Origin: Takakia lepidozioides
Taxonomy: Eukaryota; Streptophyta; Takakiopsida; Takakiales; Takakiaceae
DNA length: 64,000 nucleotides
Assembly: GCA_030704615.1 (NCBI GenBank)
Contig: CM060733.1
Span: 43,276,001 to 43,340,000, forward strand
Reading direction: 5' to 3'
The number at the start of each line of letters is the position of its first letter. Positions within the stretch are counted from its first letter, which is position 1. This document shows positions 1 to 11,017 of the stretch, one piece after another. A program made the position numbers and the translations under genes. The notes beneath the pieces are model-generated. The model searched no databases. It was given only the letters and a program-made list of their open reading frames with translations, and was not told where the DNA came from.

Positions 1-456
1 CTTCCATTCCTGCTGCACATGCATTACACTTGAAGAGAAGAATTGATTGCTGAGACCGGTGCTGTGCTTAGCGGTACAGCCATGTTTGGCAAGGGCAGGG
101 ATCCCATGCTTTCTGTGAAGTTAAGAAGTTATCTTTATTCCTCAGAAACAGGGGCTGTGAAAATTTGGTAGCCATTTCATGGTCATGCCTGCAGCTCCTT
201 CAGAAAGGACCACAATCATGGTCTCCTCCAATCTGGCTTGGCTGTAAGAACCCCTTCTATTGCAATGTTCACTTCACCACTGTTATTGGGGGTGAGTCTG
301 GGCTTTTCGGCGTCACCCACAGGAAGATTGACTCCAGTGTGGGTATCTGACGATACTATGTAAACACAGGAAAATAATATTCATGCACCTGGGCACAAAC
401 GCTCTCTACATATGAAGCACAGATTACAGTAAGTTGAATTTAGGTCAGGGAGGTAT

Positions 457-3400
457 TTATTCAAGTAAATGATGCACCCACTCATTGAGCACACCTGTGG
501 ATCCATACCAGGGTCTAGTCTTATCGCTTGCCCCCACTGGGGAGTGGTAAACCCCCTCAAATGTGACATTTAAAGCCTCGTTTAAGTGGGCTGATATCTC
601 GGGCACAACTCCATCCCCCCATACATCTGCCTGGCCACAAACCTGTTAAATGTTCAAAAGCCCACAAACATTCAATCTCAGCAAATATTGCCAAATACAA
701 TAGATGTGAAGCATGTTGCCAAGAAGCACCAGGAGAGAGAGTCTTTACGCATAAGAAAAGGTGTCAACTCCCAGAGCTTAGGTTGAAAAACACAGCACTT
801 GAAGAGTTACACAGATAAATCCCAATGCACAGAAAGGAAGTAGAGAAGAAGGATTCCCCAAAAATGGTAAGAAGAGATTGACAGACCTGTTTGTAGCCCT
901 GTCCAACAATACGCGCTCGCAGGGTGGGAGGAGCTGGTTTCACAACCCTGCCCTCCACCACCTCTCCCACACCTGGCTCTAGGTTTCCTTCCTCTGCTGC
1001 GGATACCAAAACATTCCCATCTGGGCCCTCAACAATACCAATACCAGTTGCTGCAACTGTTGAAGCATCTTCAGTGAAAAACTTGTCACCCTTCAAATAC
1101 CTGCATTCAAGGTTTACACAGATGGTTAAACGAGTCTCTCTTTCTCGACTCTCCCCCAGCCTCACTTCCTCCTCCCTCCGTGGCAATAACAGCAATCTGA
1201 GTAGTAGTAATAATCTAAAAGAGTGCAAGGGCCCAAATCTCACAAGATATAATCAATTTCTGAGAATACAAACTGCTCTTCCACTTGAAACTAAATTGAA
1301 GATGATCTGGAGTCCAACGAATGCAATGTACCTGCCTGCAATGCAAACATACTTTACGTCGGGTGCATGGAAGGCTCCAGGGCAGTTTTCTTCCACATAA
1401 TAGAGGAGACCCCTTGTTTGGTCAATCACCCCAGGAACGCCCCTGGGAGGAGGTCTGCAGCCCGGTACACTGAGTTGTCAAGGAAAGCTTTTGTTTCATG
1501 ACAATCACGAAAACATAGTGTCACCATCCAAACAATGGACTGGTAGATATTGCTTTGTACATACAAGTGAGGTGTCCCGAGAGTGAGAAGGAGAGCAATG
1601 TCTTCAGTGCCGTAGCTGGCCAGGAAAACTCGTGCCAGCCATCCACCCGCAGAGTGCCCTATCAATGACACCTTCGTCCCCTCTGCCACAGACATAATTA
1701 GTCTATGCCCCAGAGGGGAACTGGATTCATGTGATGAATGCAGCTTGGTTGCAGCGCCAATCGCTCTGGAAGTCAACTGACACACTCCTAAAAAGTCCTT
1801 ACAATAACCTGACCAGAGCCCTGCAACGGAACGTAAGTTGGCAAGGAGCAGTCAGGAGTAACACATATGCCCTTGGAGAATGAGAATGAGAATGAGCTGA
1901 GAGGCTACATGAGTTAAGAAATAGCTTCACTTGACCCAACACTTCAGGCAGGCAAAGAAAGGAAGATGAAAAGAGTGGGTGGAAGGAAGTGGTAAGAGAT
2001 TTCCTAACAGTTAGAGAAACCGGAGCATACCAGGAGCTAAGGCCTTGGCTGCAGTGATGGCATTCTTTGTTCTCTCCAAGTACCTGTCAGGCCATATAAG
2101 AAGGCGGCCAAGGCAAAGAGTGCTGTGAGCCATCATCCTTTCATGTGCAACTCAGCTCACTTTTGGACCAAATTCGACCCCATCCCCAAAGCTGTTTCCT
2201 AGTTCGACACCACAGTTACAGGGGATTCCAAAAATCCAACAAAGTAAAGGTTCCATAGAATAATATTTTTGTTTCCTCTATCCAATAGCGGGGCAGCTTC
2301 ACTCCAGACCTCTTGGCATGCAGAGACTCCATGGTAAAGAATATGCCCTTGGTGAATAATAGCAGAAGAACCGTCTGAGAACCTCATGAAAAAGAGATTT
2401 CCTGGAATTGAGTGGTCAGAGATGGCTGCATGGGGAAAATAGTGTTTCCACTCTGCAGCCCTGTAAGAACTTGCCTTCAGCACTTGCCATTGACCCTCCC
2501 ATCCTGGTGGGATACGCAACTCAAGTGAGGGGAGGTATAATACTGACTGAGCCAATCTTGACATTTGACCCATACACTCCTATGTAAATGCGCATGCAGG
2601 CTGTAGATTTAAGGTGGATTTAGAGAAATCCACTTGCTAGCTTCATAGACCATGGAGCCAACAACATCTCAAAGAAACATGGAGAAGAGACACCAGAGAG
2701 CAACCAAAAAGGACCCACCAGTCGAGCACCGGCCTGGGCTGTAATGTTCCCTTCCAATAGTTAACATCTAGTAAGCCAGCAGCATTGCGCAGCCAATCAG
2801 GTCGTGACACCTGGGCCACTGTCACAGCCACACCCCTGGCCTCAAGAGCAGACGCAAGCTCGTTGTAATCACCTGTGTTATTCCCTAAACCCTGCACCGA
2901 CCACAGATCAGCAACTAGCCTGTCTTTGGAGAAGTGCTAAAGAAAAGACAGTTATGCATGTTGTATCTGTATATATGAGGGTGGAAGAAGAGGAAAATGA
3001 GATTATCCACAGGAGGCACAGACTGTCCATCGGACACAGTAGGAGAACACCGCCGTAGATATGCACCTTATAATGTCCACAGAAAGCTCAACAAACTTCT
3101 GCGACAGTAACGCATAACAATCAACAGCACTACCAGAAGTGGCCTATCACCCTGCACAAAGATGGAGTCCTTGTACGATCAGCTGCCAAGGGGTTCTGGG
3201 TAAATATCTCTGCCAGTTTTGACCAGTCACTGAAGAAACAATAATGCCTCCCAAGACAGAGAGAGGTTCTTCCTGTGTCTGCTGCTGCATGACTACACAC
3301 ACTAGTGGCCTGGGGGAAATGGGAAATGTCCCTTCCTAGGACCATCCCACCCTATGACATCAGATACAAGCTTGTCCTTTATTCTCTATCTTGGCTGCAT

Positions 3401-4326
3401 AGATTTAGAAAGCAAACATGCCTGTAACAATGTTACTCCCTGAAAGTTGCTCATCTGTCCAGCTACAGAGATATTGCAAATAACCTGAAGAGTTTGCAAA
3501 GATTCATGATTGGGAAACTCTAACTGCAAGTGGTCTATCCAATACTACCTTCTTGGGAGGGCTTTTGGCCAAATTGGATAACGTGCACTAAACAGCTGCA
3601 GTGACGGGGTAAGCAAAGCATCCCACAATTGCTGTACAGGTTTGGATGGAGATTACGGTCAGAGTGACTCGTTTATGATGACTGTGTGTGGCGAGTTCTA
3701 GTCATCCCATAGAAGAATTGCATTTGGTTTGCGTGTCTTCAGGAAAATCACTGCATGCAGTGCGAATTAAACTCATGTTTGTGCAGTTGGAATCGTCAAA
3801 CTAGCAATTGGCCTCATGACGTTCATTATGCAGCGTTTCAGGTTTGGTGGGTTGCATTCTTCATGGAGTACACTGGATGATGCTATGAAAAAGGGTTTAA
3901 GGAATTTGAATTGGAGCTTACTGGTAGAATGACGACAGGCCTATACAGCGTTGCTTTCTTCCCACGCGACTCATTCACAGTTTCGTGGCTCACAGAGACT
4001 GCCCCGACTGTCACAGAAGCACCTCTCAGGAGCCGAAAGCCTCTCTCCCTCTTCTCACCAGCTCCAGCAAGCAAGCCATTGCATGTAGCAGGTTGCAAAT
4101 GTGAGCATAAATACCGATTTCCCTGCCCATATTTCCGCAGTACATAACTTGGGGCCCCAAGCCCGGGAGACTCCAAGCGATTGAGAGGCAAGGTAGAAAT
4201 TCCCAGGAATAACCTAGTTCCGAAAGAGGACGCTAGTGATGAGATGGGAGGAGGGGATAGGGAGTAGAGATAGAATTGTGGAGACAGCCGTAATCCACCC
4301 AGCAGATCGAGGTGGAGAGACGCCAT
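457..4326 (-). CDS. Plant-type PGAP1-like alpha/beta hydrolase, seven exons
   Basis: Seven exons joined by GT-AG introns: 4326-3922, 2891-2719, 2083-2031, 1682-1565, 1454-1332, 1100-887 and 642-457. Together they give 1272 bp, a 423-residue protein plus TAA, with every junction keeping frame. The protein starts at the ATG at 4326 with a long basic, Ser/Leu-rich leader (about 120 residues, possibly an organelle transit peptide). It continues with LPGLGNNTGDYNELA, the stretch SRPDWLRNAAGLLD, and the nucleophile elbow SLIGHSAGGWLARV (catalytic Ser in GHSAG). After that come TLGTPHLPPPRGVPG and, near the C-terminus, DVWGDGVVPEISAHL and YHSPVG (probable Asp and His of the triad). This pattern fits the plant alpha/beta-hydrolase family related to GPI inositol deacylase PGAP1. 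The substrate is unknown. It is the only clear host gene in the window and looks intact. Its introns and the ~450 bp downstream hold nothing else I can support. Confidence 0.9.
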
Positions 4327-4437
4327 AGCTGCCTCTCGCTCGCTGTTGGGCGACGCACTGTCAACATTATAGAGTTATAGAGTTTACTGTCTGTGGGACG
4401 TGGCACAAACAAACTTTGTCTCACCAGATATATTTAC

Positions 4438-4741
4438 CAGTGTGGGGCGGTTATTTGAATTTCTCTCCAATACCCGGCGGTTACCTATCCGGTTATATGT
4501 ATATAACCGGCGGAGGCCACGCATTCAAATAACCGAGCAAAAAACCTCTTAAAGAACCACCCAATACCCGCGGTTATTTGATGAAACCGGCCGGTTATTT
4601 GAGGTTTTTGCAAGTAATCGTAACCGACAGGTTATATCTAGCCATAGAAAAATTTAATAACCACAACCGGAGGTTAGTAGTTAAATTTGAAGCAACCGGA
4701 ACCGCCGGTTATGAAAAAAATCAAATAACCGCCCAACACTG
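4438..4741. mobile_element. hAT-type MITE, 304 bp
   Basis: The ends are inverted repeats: CAGTGTGGGGCGGTTATTTG on the left and its near-complement (CAAATAACCGCCCAACACTG) on the right. The element is flanked by a perfect 8-bp duplication, ATATTTAC, at 4430-4437 and 4742-4749. Inside are many GGTTATTTGA/CCGGTTAT half-sites and no coding capacity. The CAGTG-type ends and 8-bp duplication point to hAT mobilisation. It lies just upstream of the hydrolase start codon (about 110 bp), so it could affect that promoter. Confidence 0.9.
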
Positions 4742-4749
4742 ATATTTAC

Positions 4750-5545
4750 CTCCCGATCGCTTCTTTTGAGTTATCTGATGCTTATTGCTTATTGAGCTTG
4801 CTGATGGTTTGGCGCCTATTTATAAATAAATATAAACAGTTTAAACAGTTTACATAGCAAGAGATAGAATTTTTGTAGAAAAGACCATCAGATGTCAGAC
4901 TCTCTACAAACTCAGTTTCACTCATGAGCAAGCCTAAGCCAAATGACACAATCCTTAATCTAAACTTGTAGAACGACCTTAATCTAATAAAGGACGTCGT
5001 AGCGAGGTGTCATGACAACTACAGTTGAACCCATTTTTTATCTACTTACACTATGCACCTTCAGGCACAGAAGGATTGATTGAACCACATATCTAAAAAG
5101 GGTGCTCGCTATGACGAGCAGCCGCTACCCTAGTCGTCCTCGAGTAGTCGTCGTCCCGGAGCAGCCTCAACCCACTTGGTCCCACCATCCTATCTCTCAC
5201 CACTCCAGGCTCATGCTAGAGCAACTCACTGGCCCACCACCGAGGTTGGGTAGTGCGTGAGCAGAAGAAAACATGCCCGAAAATTTGTGAATATTCTCGA
5301 AAAGATACTGCGACGAAACTAAAATTGGAAATTTGTGCTCACGGGGACCAAATTGTGTGCACATGAGCAAACTTGTGCTCACGTGAGCACAAGCCACACG
5401 TAGATGGGTTAGTCACCCTATTTCCGTGGGTTAGTCATCCTATCACCCTTCGTTAGGTTTAGGTTACGTTAGTTAGGTTAAACCAAACACAATACATTTA
5501 GTTTTGCCCACAAAACTATAGGATAATGACATATGCAACGATACT
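4750..5545. other. No gene recognised
   Basis: AT-rich intergenic DNA between the MITE and the LINE tail. No convincing exon, RNA gene or mobile-element end was seen on either strand. A short GTGCTCACGTGAGCAC palindrome lies near 5370-5395. Confidence 0.5.
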
Positions 5546-5550
5546 TGGAA

Positions 5551-5690
5551 ATTTCACCAGCGAAATCCACCATTTTGCTGGAGAAATCCACTATTTTGCT
5601 GGCGAAATGCACTATTTCATTGGCAAAACCCACTATTTCACTGGCGAAACCCACTATTTCTCTGGCGGAATCCATTATTTCGCTTTCAAG
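5551..5690 (-). repeat. 21-bp tandem repeat at the 3' tail of the LINE
   Basis: About six or seven copies of a 21-bp unit (minus strand GAAATAGTGGGTTTCGCCAG plus one base), degenerating outward. It begins directly after the end of the LINE coding sequence on the minus strand and is in frame with it, giving a 7-residue peptide repeat. LINEs often end in a short tandem repeat in place of poly(A), so it is best read as the LINE 3' tail. Confidence 0.7.
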
Positions 5691-7355
5691 TAGGGCAAAC
5701 TCGTGCTCGGGTTTAATCCTGGCAACTGTTGCACACAGTTGGGCCCAAGCTTTCTTAGCAGCAATAGTAAGATAAAAAAAAAGACCATAGTAAGGATTGC
5801 AGTAGCATTACTGTTCTCACTATTGAGGTTCCAAGCACAACGACTTTTCCACAGATTCCAGAGCACTGCTCCTCTTAGAGATTCAAAGACTGGACAGTCA
5901 GAAGCCCTGGATTTTCCTTGTTGATTGTAGTTAAGGAGAATGTTGACCAATGTGAAAGGCATGACGTCCCAAGGTCTGTAGAAAGTCTGAACCAAAGGCC
6001 AGATGGTTCGGGGTGCTTGGCAATGGATTAGACAATGCTCCAGTGATTCTATGGTTTGAGTGGAATAGCATTGACAGAGCAATGCTTCGTCAAAATTCAG
6101 GTACTGGTCTACCTTGAGAACTCTGTTTGCCACCTGCCAAAGAAAAACACTAATCTTGGCTGGTTTTGTTTTTTCCATACTTGAGCCCATATCCCTCTCC
6201 AGCCATCTTCCCTGAAACCTTCATGACTCCATTTGTCATTCCACTTCGTGTATAGGGGCCTGGCACCCAACAGAGCTCTATAGCCTCTTTTGGCCGAGTA
6301 GGAGAAGAAAGACTGTTGTTCATCCTGGAAAGACCAAGTCCATTTTGCGGGGTCCAGTTGCAATGAACTGATGCTCGAGTTCCCAAATAGGATAAAGGTT
6401 TCTTTTTGTAACCAGGAAAGGATGGGAGTTCCTCTGGGAGCAACCAGGTTGAATGTTTTTTTCTAGTGTGGACCAATGATAGATGCGAGCAGGGGAGACA
6501 TTGATAGTCGGGAGAATGACAGTGTCCCTACCCACAAAGGAGAGATGACCTGAGAGGTCATCCGCCCAGAAACAGAACCCTGTTATGAGTGCATGTGAGA
6601 CCTCAGCAATGTAGAGATTCTATAGGGAGGGGGGGTTTGCTAGCACCCACTGGTGAGGTCTGAGTTGCTTAGGGCCATCTCTGAGCAGCAGCTTCCATGA
6701 GTCCGGTATTGATTGGATAATGAGTTGAATTCCAGAGCAGAGTCGCGTTGAGCCCAGAGCTTGTTGAGGGAGGGTTGCTCTCCCAGAGATGTATGACAGA
6801 AGAATACCCTCTGGATTCCCAAGCTGCCCATCTCTTTGCCAAACCTCGATCCTCCATTGAAGGGCTGGGGCATTTAGGAACAGATGTTGCCTCAATGTTT
6901 CAGAGATTGTGGTGGGCTCCTGTTTTATCAGAGAACATCTTAGGCTGTTCGAAGATTTCCAAATGGAAGACCAGAGAGGAGAGCCAGTGGACTTGTGATT
7001 GAAGCCTTGAACAATCCAACGGCTGGATGCAGGCCAAATGACGCGTTTAAGAGGGGAGGATGAAAAGATGGTATCTGAGACCATAAGTTTCCACCAATCA
7101 CCTTCTAGTCCAAGGTATCTTGGGAGCCATTTACCCAGTAGTGCCATGATTTGTTTTTCTGGATCAAGCACACCTAGTCCACCCATCTTTTTGGGGAGGC
7201 ATATTTGGGCCCAAGAGACTTGAGGTCTTTTGTCTTCCGCAGAGGAGTTGGCACCCCAGATGAAATTCCGGATAAACCTTTTGACCTCCTTAATGATTTT
7301 AGACTCTGGTCCCCATGTGGAGGCAAAGTACCAAACTCCCGCCAAGAGGATATAT
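5691..7355 (-). pseudogene. LINE ORF2, 3' half (C-terminal part)
   Basis: This is the C-terminal half of a plant-type non-LTR retrotransposon polyprotein. The recognisable order is ILLAGVWYFASTWGP, FIRNFIWGANSS with LPKKMGGLGVLD (the region after the RT thumb), and then a zf-RVT-like zinc-binding block. That block has KPAKISVFLWQVANRVL, a CQC pair, ESLEHCLIHC and a Trp-rich tail. Frameshifts break it near 6150-6500 and 5770-5820. It starts abruptly at 7355, where the RT2 retrotransposon end (TGTCG) begins. The missing N-terminal half is at 56302-57321, which ends at LVANQI, exactly where this half begins. Confidence 0.85.
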
Positions 7356-7413
7356 TGTCGTGCACCTAAGCATCGTGCCACAACATACATCGCTGTCCAC
7401 CATACATTCTAAG
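7356..7413 (-). repeat. RT2 repeat B2, outer fragment
   Basis: These 58 bp match the start of the 86-bp repeat B1 of RT2 (45700-45785), beginning TGTCGTGCACC. The remaining 28 bp continue at 45304-45331 after the giant transposon insertion. Bases 7406-7413 (ATTCTAAG) are the left copy of that insertion's 8-bp target duplication. The host on the left is the LINE. The flanks of RT2 are ATAT (7352-7355) and ATCT (56302-56305), an imperfect 4-bp duplication. Confidence 0.85.
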
Positions 7414-7500
7414 GGGGGCTGCTATTTCATGAGCCATGAGCCATGAGCGGCATGAGCCATGAGCAGAGTCGTAAGTGTCGAAAAAAACATGAGCAGGACT
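7414..7500. repeat. Left terminal and subterminal repeat of the giant transposon
   Basis: Terminal GGGGGCTGCTATTTCATGAG is followed by tandem CATGAGC, CATGAGCGG and CATGAGCAGAG units. The same arrangement is found in reverse at 45200-45295 and directly at 53444-53520. The reiterated CATGAGC unit is a plausible transposase-binding site (inference). Confidence 0.75.
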
Positions 7501-7945
7501 ATTTTCCAGAAATGAGTGTCCGCGGGAATAGGGTTTAGGGTGTCACGGTCATAGGGGGAGAAGGACCTCCCAATGAAGGAGGTTCGGCAATGTTTTTTAG
7601 AATTACATATTGAAAGGCAATGTTTCGCGAATGGTAGGGTGGTACTGCTCTGTACAATGGGGGCCCATTTCAGCCTACCAGCCACTTGCAAAATCCACCC
7701 ACACTCCCAATCCCAAACGAAATGAGGAATGATGCATTCTGGGAACGATGGATACAAAATAGAACAAAAAAACGGCACTATGGGGTTTTTATTGATCCAC
7801 ATGAATTGCATTTAAAGCACGTATACTGTGCTGATTGTGCAAACAAATCTTTAGCCCTGTGCCTTCTGAATACAAGTCACGTTGTCAATGGGACTTCGAC
7901 TGCTCTGAGAACTAGCTCATGAGTCATCGGGCTCCTCCAGGTAAA
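7501..7945. other. Left interior of the giant transposon, no gene recognised
   Basis: Between the left subterminal repeats and the first gene of the unknown pair I see no supported coding region. A CATGAGCAGGAC unit near 7488 resembles the subterminal motif and may extend it. Confidence 0.4.
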
Positions 7946-8590
7946 CTAGATTGCAGCCATTGTACCGCCCCTGTTGATGTTCACCACAATGTCGTGCCCT
8001 TCAATCATACCACCATCGAATATGGAAAGCTTCACGTTTTCGTCGTCCACACCAATGCGAATGTCCCCATACAATGGAGAAGAGGAGCGCACTCCTTCAG
8101 GAGTATACGTCTCTCCGATGGAGTCCACCCACGTCCACTGGCAGCAGTTCCACCGCAACAGCATAGCAGTGCGCATTATTCTGCATGGGTGCCCGTCGTA
8201 GCTGGGAAAATCGGAATCAAGGATGCGCAGGAGCCACGGACTCCTCAGACCAAGATCGTCACCCCGCTCGAAGGCGTAGTGGCCTGGGATATACTCAAAA
8301 GCGGACAATGTTTCCACATTCGAACCAGTATCTTATGTGTAAACTGTGTACCAGATAACGATGTCTCCCGATGTGGCCGAATACATTGCATAATCGAAGC
8401 CTCCATAAGGGCAGTCGTCCCGGTTCCGGAAGCACGGCATCCTTGCAAAGGAGGACCTGAGGACGTCTTTGATGCCGATGACAATGACCTTGCGGGCAGC
8501 AACGAAGCCCTTAGATTTTTGAAATGATGAGAAGTGGAAGAGCAGTGCGGGCTCCAATAATGGAGCATCCGGGTCCCACGTACCCACCAA
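7946..8590 (-). pseudogene. Unknown protein, twin of the 8967-9575 gene
   Basis: I do not recognise this family. On the minus strand two pieces (8590-8333 and about 8317-7946) read as one protein, separated by a frameshift or tiny intron near 8318-8333. It shares a clear pattern with the plus-strand gene at 8967: DCPYGGFDYAMYS, SGDIVIW, FEYIPGHYAFERG, LLRWNCCQWTWVD, PLYGDIRIGVDDE and IFDGGMIEGHDIVV. The two differ at roughly half of the positions, so this is an old duplicate. Cys- and Trp-rich motifs suggest a compact folded domain; no signal peptide or membrane segment is obvious. It lies near the left end of the giant transposon and may be cargo. Confidence 0.55.
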
Positions 8591-8966
8591 TCATCGTGTA
8601 ACGTGTTCATCACGCCAGCGGTGGATGAACCGATACCTCTTTCTCATCCACGGGGTATAGTTTGAAATCTGCCACTGAAGTCCATCCCCCGGATGGAAAT
8701 TCAGCGCCGCATTTACATCGAAGGGGGGATGGACTTCGTCGTCTCGAGTGGCTATAGGCCCACCTGGCACTTACTGCCCATAGTTTGCATGGCAGGGAAG
8801 GAAACTGAAACGGCTACATTCATGGAGCAACCAATCTTCATCCGTGCAGGTTCCTGTAGGGGGGAAATTTAAATGTGCCCTGGAGTGTTTGTGAGGAATT
8901 GCAGCGTTTGCTGGAACTTCTTCCAGCCACCACGCTGTTGCCTCCTCCATCCGGGAGCTACTGTCA

Positions 8967-9575
8967 TTGAGCGTACTCCGCTACTATTTTTCAAGGATGT
9001 CGTGCCGTCGAAATCCTGCTGACTGCCCTTATCATGGCCACGATTATGCTATGTTCAAACCAGAATCAGGAGACATCATTGTCTGGCTCTCTGTTTTCAC
9101 AGACGCTTATGGAATCAAGCGGGAGTCTTTGCACGCAATGGAGTATTTGGAGGGCTATTACCGCTTTGAGCGAGGTGAGGGCGAGGGTCAATGCGGTCCG
9201 TGGGTCCTGAAAATTGTTGACCTCGATATACCAAGGTGGAATGGGATGCCGGACAGATCACGCACAGCCTCACTTTGGCGCTGGAACTGCTGCCAGTGGA
9301 CCAGGGAGGACGGCACCGGAGAAAACTATATTCGTGGAGTTCACTCCGCTCTTCCAGTGTATGGAGACATTCGGCTGAGTTGCGAAGACGAATCGCACGG
9401 GCACATGAGGCCCACAATGACCTTGTCAATGTATGATGGTGGTATGATTGATGGGCATGACATTGTTGTCAGCTCCACCAAGGGCACCAGATCGACCGCA
9501 TTGCAGTTTACCTCGAGGTGCCGCATTAGTAATGAGCTTGTTTTGAGGGCTATCAAAGTTCCGTCGACTTGGTGA
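8967..9575 (+). CDS. Unknown protein, twin of the 7946-8590 gene
   Basis: An open frame of about 200 codons, transcribed away from its minus-strand twin, with about 380 bp between the two 5' ends. The conserved core runs from DCPYHGHDYAMF through SGDIIVWLSVF, MEYLEGYYRFERGEG, WVLKIVDLDIPRW, LWRWNCCQWTREDGTGE and LPVYGDIRLSCEDE to MYDGGMIDGHDIVV. The start is uncertain: the frame opens with a non-ATG codon, and the first ATG (8998) would remove the first ten residues. I know of no family with this pattern, so no function is assigned. A head-to-head pair that kept the core despite strong divergence suggests selection at some time. Confidence 0.5.
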   Translation: MSVLRYYFSRMSCRRNPADCPYHGHDYAMFKPESGDIIVWLSVFTDAYGIKRESLHAMEYLEGYYRFERGEGEGQCGPWVLKIVDLDIPRWNGMPDRSRTASLWRWNCCQWTREDGTGENYIRGVHSALPVYGDIRLSCEDESHGHMRPTMTLSMYDGGMIDGHDIVVSSTKGTRSTALQFTSRCRISNELVLRAIKVPSTW

Positions 9576-9842
9576 CGCCCATGTAGAGGGAGGAAGGGCT
9601 TAGATTTGCTAAATGTGAGACACCTTGTTCGATCAATAAAACAACCCATCGTACCTCACTTCTGTCTGTTTGTGTTTCATTGTATTCAAGAACTGCCGTA
9701 ATTGGCCCACTGTTTACAATTTGTGGTCTCATTTCTACAATGTGTCTGTCCATATGAATATACCAGAGTCAGCGATATCAGAGTCCTGAGGTGAAGGAAA
9801 TCCATGTATGAGTAAAAGGAAACATGTACATGCCGAAGCTCG

Positions 9843-10885
9843 GAAATTCGGCACCGCATTTCATTTTTCTCCATGCAGTGATTTCTGGCAGCTCCCTTTC
9901 CTCCGTTGTGGTCGTAACGGAAATGTTGTACCGCATTTCATTTCTTGACATGGCATTACCATACTTCGAATTGGAAATGCGGCACCGCATTTCCATATTG
10001 GACCTTGAATTGTCCAGGCATGTCCAATCGCTAATGCTTGTCCATGTCCATACTGAAAATGCGGCACCGCATTTCCATGTCCGTCATCAAAATTTCGTAC
10101 CGGACAATGGAATGCGACACCGCATTTCCGGAGAGCAGAATGGAATGCGGTGTCGTATTTCCGTCGAAGGGTCTGGAATTGGACAAACAACGATGTCCGT
10201 TCTGAAAATGTGGCACCGCATTTCCATGTCCGTCATCAAAATTTCGTATTGGACAATGGAATGCGGTGCCGCATTTCCGTCCAACAAGACGGAATGTCCA
10301 CACGGGTCTGGAATTGGACAAACAACGATGTCTGTTTTGGAAATGCGGCGCCGCATTTCCATGTTTGGCAATCGAAAGTTCTTATTGGACAATGTAATGC
10401 GGTGCCGCATTTCCGTCAAAGGGTCTGGAATTGGACAAACAACGATGTCCGTTTTGGAAATGCGGCGCCGCATTTCCATGTACGTCATCGAAATTTCTTA
10501 TTGGACAATGGAATGTTGTGCCGCATTCCCGTCTAGCATCATGGAATGGGGAGCCGCATTTCCGTCGATGGGTCTGCAGTTGGAAAAACGTCCATCTCCA
10601 AAATGTAAATGCGGCACCGCATTTCCATGTTCGACCTCCGCATGCGGGGTGGCATATCCATTTACCTCCATGGAAGGAGCTGGCAATCGGCAAAACTGCC
10701 GTGTCGAAAACGGAAATGCGGCACCGCATTTCCGTTCGGCTGAACAGTTTCTGATGTCCAAACCATGAAACTGAAAATTGTTCTTGCCCCGGTTTTGGAA
10801 ATGCGGTGCCGCATTTCCAAATGAGGTTTTTTGCAGTTGCCACATTTCCGTTCCGACATGGAAATGCGGTGCCGCATTTCCGATT
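9843..10885. repeat. Palindrome array 1 of transposon module 1
   Basis: About 17 copies of a palindrome with core GAAATGCGGTGCCGCATTTC. The centre varies (GGCGCC, GGCACC, GGTGCC), and the copies are mostly 50-80 bp apart. The spacers fall into a few recurring types, for example one with CATGTCCGTCATCAAAATTT and one with GGAATTGGACAAACAACGAT. The array lies beyond the 3' end of the ParB-methyltransferase 1 gene. Single copies also occur within that gene at 12182-12200, 13425-13447 and 14634-14655, apparently in introns. Confidence 0.9.
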
Positions 10886-11017
10886 TTGGGAGGGACGTGG
10901 TTTGGACGATGTTGTCGTTGAGAAGCACATGGGAGAGGGGACATGAAGGATGGGGAGAATTTCCTATATATAGTCTGGAAGAGAATTTAAATGTACAGAG
11001 AGTTCATTAAAATTCTA

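Noticed and set aside
924-1400. Plus-strand frame opposite the hydrolase gene
   Set aside because: It is the complement of exons 5 and 6 of a well-supported gene on the other strand.
9824-10768. 314-codon plus-strand frame across the palindrome array, and similar frames at 16010-17270
   Set aside because: They consist of repeated readings of the palindrome (NAAPHF and MRCRIS units) on both strands, so they are repeat artefacts.
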